Assembly (NCBI GenBank): GCA_028015205.1
Contig: CM051514.1
Location: 39,820,150 to 39,884,149, forward strand
Length of the DNA: 64,000 bases
Reading direction: 5' to 3'
Source of the DNA: Mytilisepta virgata
Lineage: Eukaryota; Mollusca; Bivalvia; Mytilida; Mytilidae
The notes below the pieces were generated by a model, which saw only the letters and a program-made list of their open reading frames with translations, ran no database searches and had not been told where the DNA came from. The position numbers and the translations under genes were made by a program. This document shows, piece by piece, positions 21,604 to 33,020 of this stretch; positions within the stretch are counted from its first letter, which is position 1, and every line of letters begins with the position of its first letter.

Positions 21604-21865
21604 AGGAGCCTTTATCGCTCATCGGGATTTAATTTGCCAATCAATGGCCATAAAAGCACCCATAAGAAATAAACGTCTGTCTTATTGGACATAATTCCGA
21701 CAGAAGAAAATCTAATACCATGGCTGCCAAGTCTGGTTCATATTAGATGAGTACTTTCAGACAAGAAGATTTTTTTATGAATTTTACTATAGGGTCCTAT
21801 GTTAAACTAAATTCAGTTTTTGCAGTTTTACGTTAAATGTTTCATGGGTTATATGTTCGACGAAA
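21604..21865 (+). repeat. GCCTGTATCGCTCACC-type element, short copy
   Basis: GAGCCTTTATCGCTCATCGG is a mutated head of the family. It is followed by about one and a half units of the 4-kb-type core (CCAAGTCTGGTTC, TTTCAGACAAGAAG, TAGGGTCCTATGTTAAACTA). The right end is not seen. Confidence 0.65.
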
Positions 21866-22117
21866 AAGAATGAAGTCTTATCGAAATGTGTAAGTGGTTC
21901 TTTTAACTCATTCTGAATTCGGAGTAAAGAAGTATGGAGAAAAGGCAATATGGTATTGCAATATGGGTTATAAATATAGGTCTGTATGCATGAAAACTAC
22001 AAGCTTACCGATTGCAGAATTGGAATTTATATCAAAGATGGGTCTTTTTTAATCTTTCAAGCATCGGGATGGACCTTTCCTGATTTTATAGCAATCATAC
22101 TTCCACATTCACATAGA

Positions 22118-22376
22118 ATTTACATAATAAAGCCTAAACCACAATTTGTCTTAGACACTATGTCTGTAAAATTCAAGGTGCTCCCACAGTCTGTGCATCC
22201 TGCCTTCAGATCTTTTGCAACTTGGTATGGCTCAACTATCCGTCTTTCTCCTGGTAGCCAGATGGATGCATATGTGTCCGTACCATCTGTGTTTTCTGAA
22301 GGATAATTGTACACGTCTGTCCTGCTCCTGGTTTCGTACAAAGCGACCCTTAAATCGAGCCATCATGGCCGCCAGT
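22118..22376 (-). pseudogene. Mutator-like transposase N-terminal fragment
   Basis: Read on the minus strand, an ATG-led basic start (MMARFKGRFVRNQEQDRR, about 22370 downward) runs into a second frame. That frame carries WLPGERRIVEPYQVA, then GCTDCGSTLNFTDIV and NCGLG, ending near 22120. This G-x2-RIV / C-x2-C / L-x-DIV / GLG layout is what I know from the region ahead of the catalytic domain of Mutator-like transposases common in invertebrate genomes. A frameshift lies near 22295 and the catalytic part is absent. The assignment is by pattern memory. Two candidate Mutator-type elements occur elsewhere in the window. Confidence 0.5.
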
Positions 22377-22491
22377 ATATCTCCAACGTGTATTAAAACA
22401 ATTCGCGGAAACATTGGCGCACGTCATAAAGAAAAACGAAACAATAGCGTAGCAAAGCAGAATGCGCAGAAACAATAGAGAGGAGTACCCG

Positions 22492-22661
22492 GAGAGAACC
22501 ACCGACCTTCGGTAGGAAAATTGGCAATCCTTGTCAATTAAGATCGAAGTCGAACACAACCCGCCACAGGTGAGATTCGAACTCACAACCTCAGCGTTGA
22601 CAGGCTAGTGATCATTAGTTGTCATGACGAACTATCTAGACCACTCAGCCAACGAGGTCCC
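22492..22661 (-). mobile_element. tRNA-derived SINE, 3'-truncated copy
   Basis: Same family as 5103-5375, minus strand. It retains the tRNA-like head (reverse of CCACTCAGCCAACGAGGTCC) and the B-box region (reverse of GAGATTCGAACTC). The 3' part is lost: similarity stops near 22492. It abuts dispersed repeat R3 at its head side. Confidence 0.8.
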
Positions 22662-22664
22662 TCA

Positions 22665-22855
22665 CCTTAAACTAATGTGTCTATGAAAACTTCTTTGGTG
22701 GATATTTACAAATTGTTTGTTTAATTCTGAGGGGAAAGGCTTCAGATTTGAAGGATTACGCTATGGGAGACTTGAAATTATCATGTTTAAAAACATTTTG
22801 GCCGAAAAGTTATGATAGCAGGTGAGATAAAAGTTATTTCCGCATAAAATTGGTT
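22665..22855 (-). repeat. Dispersed repeat R3, copy 2
   Basis: Inverted counterpart of 14735-14930, directly next to the SINE head. Confidence 0.75.
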
Positions 22856-23194
22856 CAATTGATGTATGATCTCGCCTTATAGCTGTATTTGTAGTTTGAA
22901 TTTGCATTTTTCACTAATTTTGGTTAGTTCATATAGCAGTTATACTACGGTTACGCTTCAGTTTTTTAAACTGAATTGGCGGAAAGTTCTCAATGCTGAC
23001 AATGTTCGTTTGCACAAGAAAAGAAAGCTAATATTGTGTAGAATGTACCTATATGCGGACAAATTGCTTATGAGTTATACGAATTTGAATTTTTGCATTT
23101 TTATGTTTTGGGGCAAGTATAATGCTGTGTAATGAATGTCGTCAGAGAAATCCAAAATGGCCGCTATGCAACTTAGCAATTTTGCCATATGATG
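22856..23194. other. Non-coding stretch, nothing recognised
   Basis: A frame at 22866-23132 (plus) has no motif and is not considered a gene. Confidence 0.5.
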
Positions 23195-23346
23195 AGGATT
23201 GACTGTAATTTTGTTTTCAGTCTATTCGAAATAACCTCAATCACATGGTGCACACCTTCAAATAACTCGCTACACCGGTTATTTAGTGTGCACCACATGG
23301 TTGAGGTTATTTCTTCATAGACTGAAAAACAGTTACGGTCAATCCT
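23195..23346. mobile_element. Foldback/MITE-like inverted repeat, 152 bp
   Basis: The outer arms AGGATTGAC / GTCAATCCT continue through mirrored CAGTCTAT and AAATAACCTCAA segments to GGTGCACAC / GTGTGCACC. The central 30 bases also contain mirrored AAATAAC pieces, so almost the whole block folds into one stem. Arms carry a few mismatches and small gaps. No target duplication could be read. Confidence 0.75.
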
Positions 23347-24030
23347 TAAATACTACCTTATGGCGTTTACATTTCCCAGTCGAGCATGTGATTTGTACGT
23401 TGACGTTCTTGACAAAACTAAATTACTGTCACATAAACATGATAAATGCTTTGTTCAGACTAAAGAAATTTTACAGACGTTATTAGGGCTTGATGAATAT
23501 ACACAAAGTTTCTATTTCACAAATAAGGTACAGGTATCTTCATTAGATTTAAAGTTTTACCAGAAGAGAAAATTCAGAATACTTAACATTTAACATGCAA
23601 CAAAGAAAAAAAAACCAAACAAACGAACAAAAAAATTAAGAAAAAATAGAGGAATGGTTAACAATGACTTCCTATTCAATTGATATTTTGCTGGATTTTT
23701 TCCTTACAAGTAGTCCAGGTTAAATCAGTTTATATTACGAGTGCTATAGGTTTGTGTTGATTCTGTTTTGGCAATGTAACTTTTACTCTAGGTAATTTCT
23801 CAGTGGTAATTGTTAGAGGTCTAACAAATTTGCTTGATCTTGCGGCTTCGGTATTGTTTTGCCAATATTTACATTTCGTACTGCTTACCTTCTTCAGAAG
23901 AGCCATCTTGATGATGAAATAGTATGACATCAAATATGAGCCTGTCATTATAAGACTTTTAAAATTCTTTTATAGTTTGTTTTATGCATCGGAGGATACC
24001 CATAAAACTGGTTTAATGTCGGTATCTAGT
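23347..24030. other. Non-coding stretch, nothing supported
   Basis: Several short frames (23286-23486, 23360-23593 plus; 23730-23948 minus) show no recognisable motif. The minus frame is basic and has a donor-like GGTAAGC after its first ten codons, but I cannot support a gene. Confidence 0.45.
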
Positions 24031-24310
24031 CAGACTATCCTGACTCTCTGTTGTGTTTATGTTTGCGTTTTATGCTCTTTATGTTATTTTTTCCGTAGGT
24101 TTGTTTTTGGTTGTGTTGATTAATTTTTATGTCACTGCTGAGCTTTCCTGTTATCCACTTTGTTGTTTATTAACATCACCACTATTCAGTATCTGTACCT
24201 GGGGACACTATCCTAACCCTCTATTGTTACTATGTTTGTGTTGTTACTTTTGTCTGACGTTCTGTCGGTTGGATGACGTTAATTTTTTTGTTGACCTTAC
24301 GTGTGTGGTA
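24031..24310 (+). repeat. Diverged two-copy repeat, about 172 bp
   Basis: GACTATCCTGACTCTCTGTTG near 24030 and ACACTATCCTAACCCTCTAT near 24206 open two related units rich in TGTTT and GTTTGCGTTTT-type segments. The overlapping plus frame 24053-24319, hydrophobic because of the T-rich strand, is judged spurious. Confidence 0.5.
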
Positions 24311-24545
24311 GATATTTAAGTCCAGAAGGTCTTATCTGCCTGCTGGTAATTGCTTTGGTACAGTTTTAGATATACATGTGGTCAATTGTGAGATTAATTT
24401 CCTGTTGTTTGCAACTTTTTTTATATACATGTACTTCAAATTAAAGGCCATTTGCATGACCTAAAAAATGACAATTTCTTTATAATAATATAAATAACAC
24501 ATTTGGAAGTTATAGATCTGATTTAATAGATGTTAACGAACGATC

Positions 24546-24661
24546 CTATGTTGATGGGCGTGTTGGGCAGTTCAATCCATTGTCAGGCGTGTTTCTTTCC
24601 TTGCCGTCACACTTATTGCCCGTACCAGCAGAACATGTCTGTGGAACATTACAACCAAGTG
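24546..24661 (-). CDS. Possible terminal exon of a small cysteine-rich peptide
   Basis: Minus strand: an acceptor-like ATGTATTTAACAG is followed from 24661 by an open frame ending at TAG (24546-24548). The exon starts in phase with two bases of a split codon. The 38 codons contain four cysteines spaced C-x5-C-x7-C-x13-C (GCNVPQTCSAGTGNKC, then a KERNTPDNGLNC segment). Composition is rich in Gly, Asn and Thr, as in secreted mollusc peptides. I do not recognise the family and found no signal-peptide exon upstream within the next kilobases. It may be a real terminal exon, an exon fragment or chance. Confidence 0.3.
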
Positions 24662-25317
24662 CTGTTAAATACATATAGTAAATATAGTAAAGCTACTTAA
24701 ATTTAGGCTGTGACAATTACCTTTTTTTGAACCTGAGAATCATCAACGTTAATAGGAGCTATACGACAGAACTATATAATTCCAATAAAAGTACGATAAT
24801 TATAGCTTATAATGTAAGAGAAAGTCCGTGGATGCAATGACACTTACAGAAATTAAATCTACTTTATCAATTAAATTAAGATACAAAACATGATGTAATG
24901 CATGTAAGTCAGACCGAAACACCAAACAGGGCCTGGGTGCTCGAGGTGGTTCGTAAGTTGAAAATGGTTGTTTGTTTATCTATACTAACGATCACCAGCC
25001 TGCAATTAGATTGTGGATTATATTCGGTTTGTGGTGAAGTGTGTTTGACCCAGATCGTAACTATGTTTTCATGTAGATTTTTTTTCTCCGGGTACTCAGA
25101 CTTTCTTCAATAATTACAAATGGCCACTCTTACAGTGGCATAAAACAATGATAAACCATACAAACCAAGTATGACTATATATCCGATACTATTTTAAGAA
25201 TTGGTGTCATGGTGTGGCTTTCACGTGGTTTTTGTCTAGCCTGCGACGTAAGTCGCTGAAAGCTCGACATAGGGATAGTGATTTCTTGAGGTTATTGTCG
25301 AAAATCATAGGAGAAAC
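24662..25317. other. Non-coding stretch, nothing supported
   Basis: A plus frame at 24898-25113 includes a hydrophobic stretch after an ATG but has no further support. Otherwise AT-rich spacer. Confidence 0.45.
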
Positions 25318-25480
25318 AGATTCTCCTTCAATTTACTCGTGAGTTATGAAATTTCTCCACCCTCAATAGTTAAATTTTAGATTTTAACACGCTCGCTAAA
25401 GGCTCGCGTGTTGAAAATCGAAAATTTAACTATCTCGGGTGGAGAAATTCCATAACTCACTCGTACCTGAAGGAGAATCT
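25318..25480. mobile_element. Foldback element, 163 bp, about 78-bp arms
   Basis: AGATTCTCCTTC at the left end mirrors GAAGGAGAATCT at the right. The arms also pair through GAGTTATGRAATTTCTCCACCC, AGTTAAATTTT and AACACGC, leaving only a few unpaired bases at the centre (CGCTAAAGGCTCG). About ten mismatches in the arms. This is a hairpin MITE or foldback remnant; flanks show no clear duplication. Confidence 0.85.
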
Positions 25481-25499
25481 ATATATACTTTGTATATAG

Positions 25500-25930
25500 A
25501 TGCCTTATGTTACGACGTTTCCGTCTGTCATATGTACATTGTCCTTGACCTCATTTTTATGGTTCAGTGACTACTTGAAAAAAAGTTAAGATTTTTTGTA
25601 ATGTCAATTTCTCTCTTATTATCAGTAATAGGATAACTATATTTGGTATGTGCGTACCTTACAAGGTCCTCATTCCCCTCAGACAGTTTTCAATTGACCA
25701 CGACCCCATTTCAAGGATCAGTGAACAAGGTTAAGTTTTGGTTGTCAAGTCCATATCTCAGATACATCTGACCTTGACCTCATTTTCATGGTTCAGTGGT
25801 TATAGTTAAGTTTTTGTGTTTTGGCCTGTTTTTCGAATACTGTATGCAATAAGTCTACAATATTTGGTGTATGGAAGGATTGTAAGGTGTACATGGCCAA
25901 CTGGCAGGTGTCATCTGACCTTTGAAAATA
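25500..25930 (-). repeat. Diverged TGACCTC minisatellite
   Basis: Three or four units containing CTTGACCTCATTTTYATGGT and TTCAGTG, followed by AAGTTTTTG-like segments, near 25540, 25700 and 25770. Of the general bivalve TGACCT-rich repeat type. The frame 25816-26040 is judged spurious. Confidence 0.65.
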
Positions 25931-26559
25931 TAAAGTCGACAAACGAAAATAGCCCTAACCAGTTTCCATATGCTTTATTAAGTCTAAATGTTTTCTTGGG
26001 CAGTATATTGTCTAGAAGCGATTTAACTTTGAGACATTAGCTAAAGTTGGTGTCACCAAGTGTAACGGTTGTTCATAGACCCCCCCCCCCCGCCCCCCCC
26101 CAAAAAAAAAGAAAAAAAAAGAAAGGTCCAGGTAGATTATCGTTAACAATTTACTATGTGCAAACAATGTGACATAAAAGGACCAGTTGTCTTGTTTTTA
26201 TTTATATATTTAAATGTACTTCAATGTTTTATGCGAAATAGTTTCTATATAATATATAGTCCGATTTGTCGTTTGATCTGACCATTTCTTCTTATGACAA
26301 TTGTCAATTTCCCCTTCATCAGTAACAAAATTACATAAGACCAAGCGTATAGTGTTGATATTTTCTAACTATGTCGCTATTCCAGGACTTGAGGCCATTT
26401 TAACATCGGCTGAGGTAATCATTTCAAAAACTCCCAAAATTATTCAATTTTTTTATTTTGTTCCAAAAGAATAGATGCTCTCTTTTCCAGAATGTATCTA
26501 CCTCACTCTACTTACACTCTATGCAAATATAATTCAACAATAAAGAGTATACATAATGA
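25931..26559. other. Non-coding stretch with C-run and A-run
   Basis: No gene seen. A tract at 26081-26119 consists of two long C-runs split by one G, followed by A-runs. Confidence 0.6.
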
Positions 26560-26935
26560 GCAATCCAAAAACGTAATCCATTGGACAGACAAACCCAGGA
26601 AGACAAATGAACAACCACAAGCACAACAAATAAACACTGAAAACTAATAAACACTGAACAACATTAACTCGTATAAAAATCAGGAATGAACCATGTGCTA
26701 CGAAGTGTAAACAGTTCCTGCTCCGTATATGGCACCCGTTGTGAAGTTCAACAAAGTCAATCTGACGGAAGTCACAAATCGATGGAGGTTCATGAATTTT
26801 ACGACAGCGGGAGCAGGTCCAACATCATCTTAGATATTGGAACACTGTAACGGTCAATCAATTCGTGATGACGACCGTAGAATTTCGTAAGTGATAACAT
26901 CAACTTATCCCTGATAAAAACCCTGGTTAAGAAGC
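26560..26935 (-). repeat. Dispersed mussel repeat (PSGAP family), copy 2
   Basis: Close match to 540-1050, including ACGTAATCCATTGGACAGAC, AACAGTTCCTGCTCCGTATA and CAATCAATTCGTGATGACG. No open frame of note is preserved. Confidence 0.75.
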
Positions 26936-28184
26936 TTTTACGACAGCAGTAATCCTCTTTGTCGAAAGTCAGGGTAAAATCTCCGATTCTGTTTTTTATA
27001 TCTTGCAGACAGAATTACTGTAAACCAATTTTTTGCAGAAATAAACTACATTAACTAAATCGTCTCGAAATAATTTGCATTTATTAAACCGACCGCGGCT
27101 GTTATTCTAATCGCTAAAATAAATCGTCTCGAATTGACCGATTATCTATAAACCATTCCACATCCTTTCTAGCCTAGGCGTCGATTCGATCAAGCATGGA
27201 ATGACTTTATCAAATCTTATATTAGGTAAATTTATTATCAATGAAAATAGAATAATGCTAACCTTTTATACGCACTACATGTAGGTATTAGCCTTGAAAC
27301 TATTGTTTATGAGAATAAAGTTTAACATAGAAAATTTAATGTTATATGTTCTTCAGTGTTTCTGAGGAACAGTTCCCGGTTCTGACTGCTAGAGTAGTTA
27401 CATTTGAATTTGAAAAAAATTAGAGCAGCTCTGTATAACCTTTGAAAGTGCATATATTTACATATATTATGTATATATCGAGAGATGCACTCCGGTCTAT
27501 TGAAAAAAATCGTGTTTGAACAGTAAATGGAGTTAACAAATGCAATTCACTGACATAAAATAAGGACGTTTCCGAGCAGTAGCTAAAACTAAATTTTACC
27601 TTTTGAGTTGTTAAGGATATTAATGTCAATAGTCCTATAAATTACTTACACGTTTTATCCTTAGCTGCAACAAAACATTATGTAATTATTTTATCTGCTT
27701 GACAAACAAATACATTTTATTATGTAGATACAAATGATCATTGAAAGGCAGTATAAAATGTTGATAAAATGTAGAGATATAAATAATTGTATCATATGAA
27801 ATAATGCGAAAAATGCGATAGAAACTGTATGCTCCCTAAACTCTAACACGAAGTGTATGTGCCAAGTTAGACTTTCCTGATTCTGTTGATTTTATATCTA
27901 TGGTTTATCCTTTTTGTTGTTGTTTTCATCTAGAAGAATTATGCGTTCTTTAAGGGGTACCTTTTCCATCTCTTTTCTCCTTTTCCACGTTTTCCTGTCC
28001 CGTTCTTATTTTATCGTCATTGGAGAGATAGACAATTGAAATTGTATAAATTATTTTTACCCTTGTTTAATTTTATTTCAATTTAATGGACGAAAACAAT
28101 CGCTATAAGGTCATATCAGGTCTTCTCCAAGTCTTCCGACATCCTGTTCAAACTATTGTTCACTTTATTGAAGCTTTCTGAAAG
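26936..28184. other. Non-coding stretch, nothing recognised
   Basis: AT-rich. The minus frame 27420-27629 has no recognisable feature. Confidence 0.55.
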
Positions 28185-28595
28185 GGTTGATTGATTGATT
28201 GTTGCTTAACGTCCAGTGGCAAATATTTCATGTTTCTTCAGGACGAGAACCAGCTCAATTTATCAAACAATTCAAATAGGGGTGTTTCAGGACACAAAGG
28301 GAACCACATTTGACTGCCACTGTTAAAGGAGGATGGTTGGGAAGGGTCGGATATTTTAGCCTTCTGTATCGGCATTAGCCTACTCTTTTTCGAAAACTAC
28401 AGAAGGGGTCTTTAGCTTGCAGGGAGTGTGGCATTCTCCAAACACGTGACCCACTATGGTCCGAGGTCAGGCTTTCAGTATTATAACCTGACAACCCCCC
28501 AACGAGAGGGTCTCCTCTATCCGCCACATGGGGACGTGCTAGACAGCTCTATGGATTGAGCCCCCGTGATCCATCACAGGTGCCTAGCTTTCTGA
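28185..28595 (-). repeat. Dispersed repeat with SINE-type 3' domain
   Basis: (GATT)n at 28181-28200 is followed by GTTGCTTAACGTCCAGTGGC and CAGGACGAGAAC, shared with the element at 6485. About 340 bp of moderately GC-rich sequence follows, ending near CACAGGTGCCTAGC. A second, shorter GATT-plus-fragment occurs at 40541. Probably the tail of a longer non-LTR-mobilised element. Confidence 0.6.
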
Positions 28596-30420
28596 AAGGA
28601 ACATTTTTTGTGTCCCTTTATATATTATACATCAATTGATATAAGTATTCCCCATGTATTGTTATATATCTTTGAAGTGCAATTTTAGATATTTTTTAAA
28701 TAACAAAGTTTTAATGATGAAAATCTTCATTGTAGTAATTTGATACACGGCCTACTACCCTAATTATTATTTATGCCTTTATATTTTCCGTTCAAAATTT
28801 GACAAAAATTATCAGAAATTTTTACGGCTCTTCCTTTTGATGCAGAGGTAACCCTAAGCTGAGTTTGATACCTGTTTGTTTTAATTGTATTGATTTTTGA
28901 ATGGTTGTGCTAATTAATTCATTATTATATCTTTAACCGGTTTTCCAATATTTTGATCTCCACCACTTCTGATGAGTTGTCTATCAACGAGATGGCCACA
29001 AAGTGCATCAAATTTTGTGATACGTTTTATTTATATCAATCTTACCAATCCATAATTCTGGAAATGAAGTTAAGTTTCCCGGAGTACAAATATCACAAAG
29101 CCTTGGTGGATTTGGTAATGTGTCTGCAAATATATATTGCTATTTTTCATAACGGTTTGTTTCACTACTTTAGTTAATGTTTTAAGTGCGATTTATTAAA
29201 TTGTGACACCTGTACATGCACATGTTAATTCATTTTGTCCTTGGACATTTATAAAAATACATATATATTTCTTAATTACAGGTTGAAAAGGTGAGCAGAT
29301 AGCCACTCAAGTGCGAACATATAAATCCCATTTAATTTTATTTGGCTATTTGTATTATTTTGATGCAGAAACGTTTGGGATCAACTGACTAAAAGTCATG
29401 TGTTGTTTCCCAAGGCGCCTACATGTGTATACATTCTCGTGACCTGCTGCAGATTTCTAAAAATACAACTAAACGCTGAAAACAAACGCTCGACAGAAAC
29501 AATTTTTTGCAGATACTAAAGTGAAATCGCTGTGTTGCTATATAGAGGGCAATTTTCAAGAAAAAATTTCCGTAAATATCCAATCCAGTCCCGTTAACGT
29601 CCATATTTTTGTATACCTCGCATAATGGTTGTGCGTACATTTTTTCTGTTCCTTATTATGATTGAACTCAACAAAATCGGTTGTTAAACGAGAAATAACC
29701 TTTATACTGTTATTTGTGCTTGGTATTTAAACTTGTGTAAATAGAAACTTTTAAAGTGGTCTAGTTACTTACACAGTGTAGTCTGTAGAACTACAATGGC
29801 GTCATCACAGACATCAATGATTTTAATACATCTGTATATATCGTTATTAGTTCCTCGTCTGAAACAATTTACATATTAAACTAATTAAATATGACGTTTC
29901 ATTTATTTTAATTAAAATTTATCACAAAACACCTAGCTTTTCAGAATTTTAGGCCATGTATAAGTAACAATGATTTCTAGATAATAGCTATTACAAAATC
30001 CACTGCTAGCCCTTCTAGAACATCTGGGTTAACTATTGATTTTAATAGGAATTTTTGTTGTCTATAGTTCTTAGTCACTATTTTTGTTTTTAAGGTCTTT
30101 CCCGTTTCCAACGGAAAGATCTTTCTGTAATTCGTCTGATTATTATTATTCTTCTTAATTTCCTCCAAGTTTCATTTTTTTTCATTTCACGACATATCGA
30201 AATGATAATTCGCAGGATGGTTCGGAATAATAAACCTGTTTCCAGACTGACCCTGCGAAGCCGAACTCTTTATGGATGCAGATTTATCTTCCCGAACTCC
30301 ATAAACCTTGTTGCCGCTCTAGCACAGAAATCGTAACAGATAGAGGGAAACTAAAATGTGGAAATTGTTCGACATCTCAAGACACAATTTTGTACTAATT
30401 GGTGGAAACATTTTGACGGG
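28596..30420. other. Non-coding stretch, one short shared repeat
   Basis: No gene seen. GATGAGTTGTCTATCAACGA with AAATTTTGTGATAC (28972-29025) resembles 51922-51985, inside the large foldback element, so it is part of a dispersed repeat. The open frame 28953-29177 lies on it and is not considered coding. Confidence 0.5.
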
Positions 30421-31720
30421 CGCCTTATCAGAGTTACTTCCCCTTGAACATTTGACGGAACACTTTAAGTGTCAAAAGTCATGAACGGTTAGTCATCACA
30501 GGTCATGATCTTATTATTGATCTAAGGTCAAAGTTAAGGTCAAACCTTAAAACTCTGTTACCGCTCTGTCTCGGAAACCGCAAAAGATAGGTGATGAGAT
30601 ATATCTTGTCAAGACGCAACTTTGTCGTGTTTCAATCAACTCACTATATCGACTTCTTACGGGAGTTACTGTCCCTTGAATATAAAACAGAACACGTAAA
30701 TTGTCAAAACTCATAAACGGTTAGTCGAAGAGACTTGGGACCTGCACCAATGACCATCCAAAGTCATGACTTTGAAATTGCATCAAGGTCAAAGGTCAAG
30801 GACAAACCTTACACTGTAAAAGATAGCTGATGAAATGTATCGAGAAAAATGTTCAGAATGTCAAGATCTACATTTGTCTCATGGGTTCGAAGCCGTACAA
30901 TGACTACTTATAGCGGTTAACACATGACACATTACTATTCTATTTTATATCTCGCAAACTATAATATATAGGAAGAAAATGTAAATACAAAAAAGATTAG
31001 TTTCAAAAGATCTAAATTTTGGTACCAAGGTCAAAAGTCAAAGGTCAAGATAATTGAAAAAGCCCATATCAACCAAAGAAAAAGTACCTAGCAACCATAT
31101 ATTTATGTTCAGGATCCCATTTGAGCTTTAGAGATCAAAATTGAGGGTCAAGGATCACGGTCATTGCAAAATTCCTTAGCAACTATTGGAAAAGTACCTT
31201 GCAACCATATATATTATGCTAAGGGCCCCATTTTGAGCTTTAGATGTCAAAATTGGATGTTAAGGGTCAAGGTCATTAAAACATCCTTAGGAACCGATGG
31301 AAAAGTAACTAGAAACCATATATATTTATGTTAGGGAGCGTATGTTAGAGCTGTAGAGGACAAAATCAAAGGTCAAGGGTCAAGGTAATTGAAAAAGTCT
31401 TTAGCAACTGACGGAAAAGTACCTAACAACCATATATATTTAAGTTCAGGAGTCCATATTTGAATTGTAAAAGTAAAATGAAGGCCTAGGGTCAAGGTCA
31501 TTGAAAAGTCCTTAGCAACCAATACGAAAGTACCTAGCAACCATAAATATTTATTTTCCGGAGCCTATATTTTAACTGTACATGTGAAAATGGACAGGAG
31601 TCAAGATCATAGAAAAAGTCATTACCAACCGATGAAAAAGCCCCTAGAAACCATATATAATTATGTTTATTGCCCTATATTTTAAGTGTTCAAGTAAAAG
31701 CAGAAGACGTCCTAGAAACC
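30421..31720 (+). repeat. AGGTCA minisatellite, second array
   Basis: Two unit types. Before about 31000 are diverged 170-180-bp units with CATCAAGGTCAAAGGTCAAG. After that come six or seven units of roughly 115-125 bp marked by GGTCAAGGTCATTGAAAA, CCTTAGCAAC, AAAAGTACCTAGCAACCATA and TATTTATGTTC. An exact DR1 nuclear-receptor-type pair AGGTCAAAGGTCA is at 30786-30798. Orientation is opposite to the array at 16-17 kb. Confidence 0.8.
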
Positions 31721-32639
31721 ATATATATTTATATATTTTTGTAGTTACCAACTTAGGATAAAATGTCAATTTTGCACGGGAAAGAACTTGCAATTGTTCA
31801 GTGAACAATTGTCTTTCTAGTTTTCCAAATGTATTCTGATTGAACGGGCCTTTATCGCTATTTTTGTGTTTTTCATTTGGTATTTTCAACAATTTAATTT
31901 TGAGCGCAACTTAGCTCACGTTATTTATGATGTCTACATCCGTGAAATATAAAATGGAATGTGAAAATGTATTCTCTTAACGTGTGAATTTCTTGTGTTC
32001 AAACAATGATTGACCAGTTTCGTTAGACGACAATCAATGATTGCGTAAAGCACATAACCAACAGACTGGAATTCACACAAGAGTTTCAACAATACCTGTT
32101 AAGTATAAATGCTCCTGATCTTTCCAAACAAACGACCTTGACATTATTTTGTGTTGGAAAGGAAAGAGTATGCGAGTCTGATAACATAACTTCGTCCTTT
32201 GTAGCCTCATTGTAGAATGTCTTATTGTGCATATTACAAGGGAATGAACAAAGATCAGGGCCTGAAAATATACAGTCATTAAATATTATTACAGAATTGA
32301 TAACAAAAGTAGTGATACGGCAATTTTACCAATTTTTAAATGTTTGCAAAATAAGTGCATTTATTTTCTCCCACAAATATAGCTATATCCTAAAATTATT
32401 TTGACCTTTAATTCATTTTTGCATTTGATTCCGCTCAACAACGTTTTGATTATTATAAACTTCGGTATTAATGCGGTGGTCTTTTCTTTTGGGCAAAATA
32501 CGATAGAAATGTACAACACAAAAGCCGACTTCGTCTGTTGGCTTTTTGCTAAAAATATTCTATTAAAAAACCGCTTCATTCGCATATGTTAATAGGACGT
32601 CGTGATGTTATTTAGTGGATCCTGCCAAAAGAGAAGGAT
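31721..32639. other. Non-coding stretch, nothing recognised
   Basis: Several overlapping short frames on both strands with no motif. No repeat partner noted. Confidence 0.55.
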
Positions 32640-33020
32640 TAGCATATAGATTGATAGGTTTATAAAGAGGACAAATATACACAAGACAGACAAAACCTGG
32701 GAAGACAAATGAACAACCACAAGCACAACAAATAAACACTGAAAACTAAAAAACAATGAACAACACGAACTCCTATAAAAACCAGGAGTGAATTCATGTG
32801 CCCCGGAAGGGTAAGCAGTTCCTGCTCCGTATACTGCACCAGTCGTGAAGTTCAACAAAAGTCACAAATCGGTGGAGGTACATGAAATGTTACGACAGTG
32901 GGAACAGGTCCAACATCATCTTAGATAGTGGCGGATTGTAATTGTCAATCAATTCGTGATGACGACCGTAAAATTTCCTAAGTGATGACATCAACTTATT
33001 CCTGTTAAAACCCTGGTTTA
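32640..33020 (-). repeat. Dispersed mussel repeat (PSGAP family), copy 3
   Basis: Matches 540-1050 and 26560-26935, with ACAAATGAACAACCACAAGC, GCAGTTCCTGCTCCGTATAC and TGTCAATCAATTCGTGATGA. The minus-strand frame 32589-32858 includes TTGAVYGAGTAYPSGA followed by a hydrophobic tail. This peptide is conserved between copies only because the DNA is. Confidence 0.75.

Noticed and set aside
24898..25113. Plus frame with a hydrophobic, signal-peptide-like start
   Set aside because: The residues following have no supporting feature, the strand is opposite to the cysteine-rich exon candidate, and T-rich DNA easily gives hydrophobic peptides.
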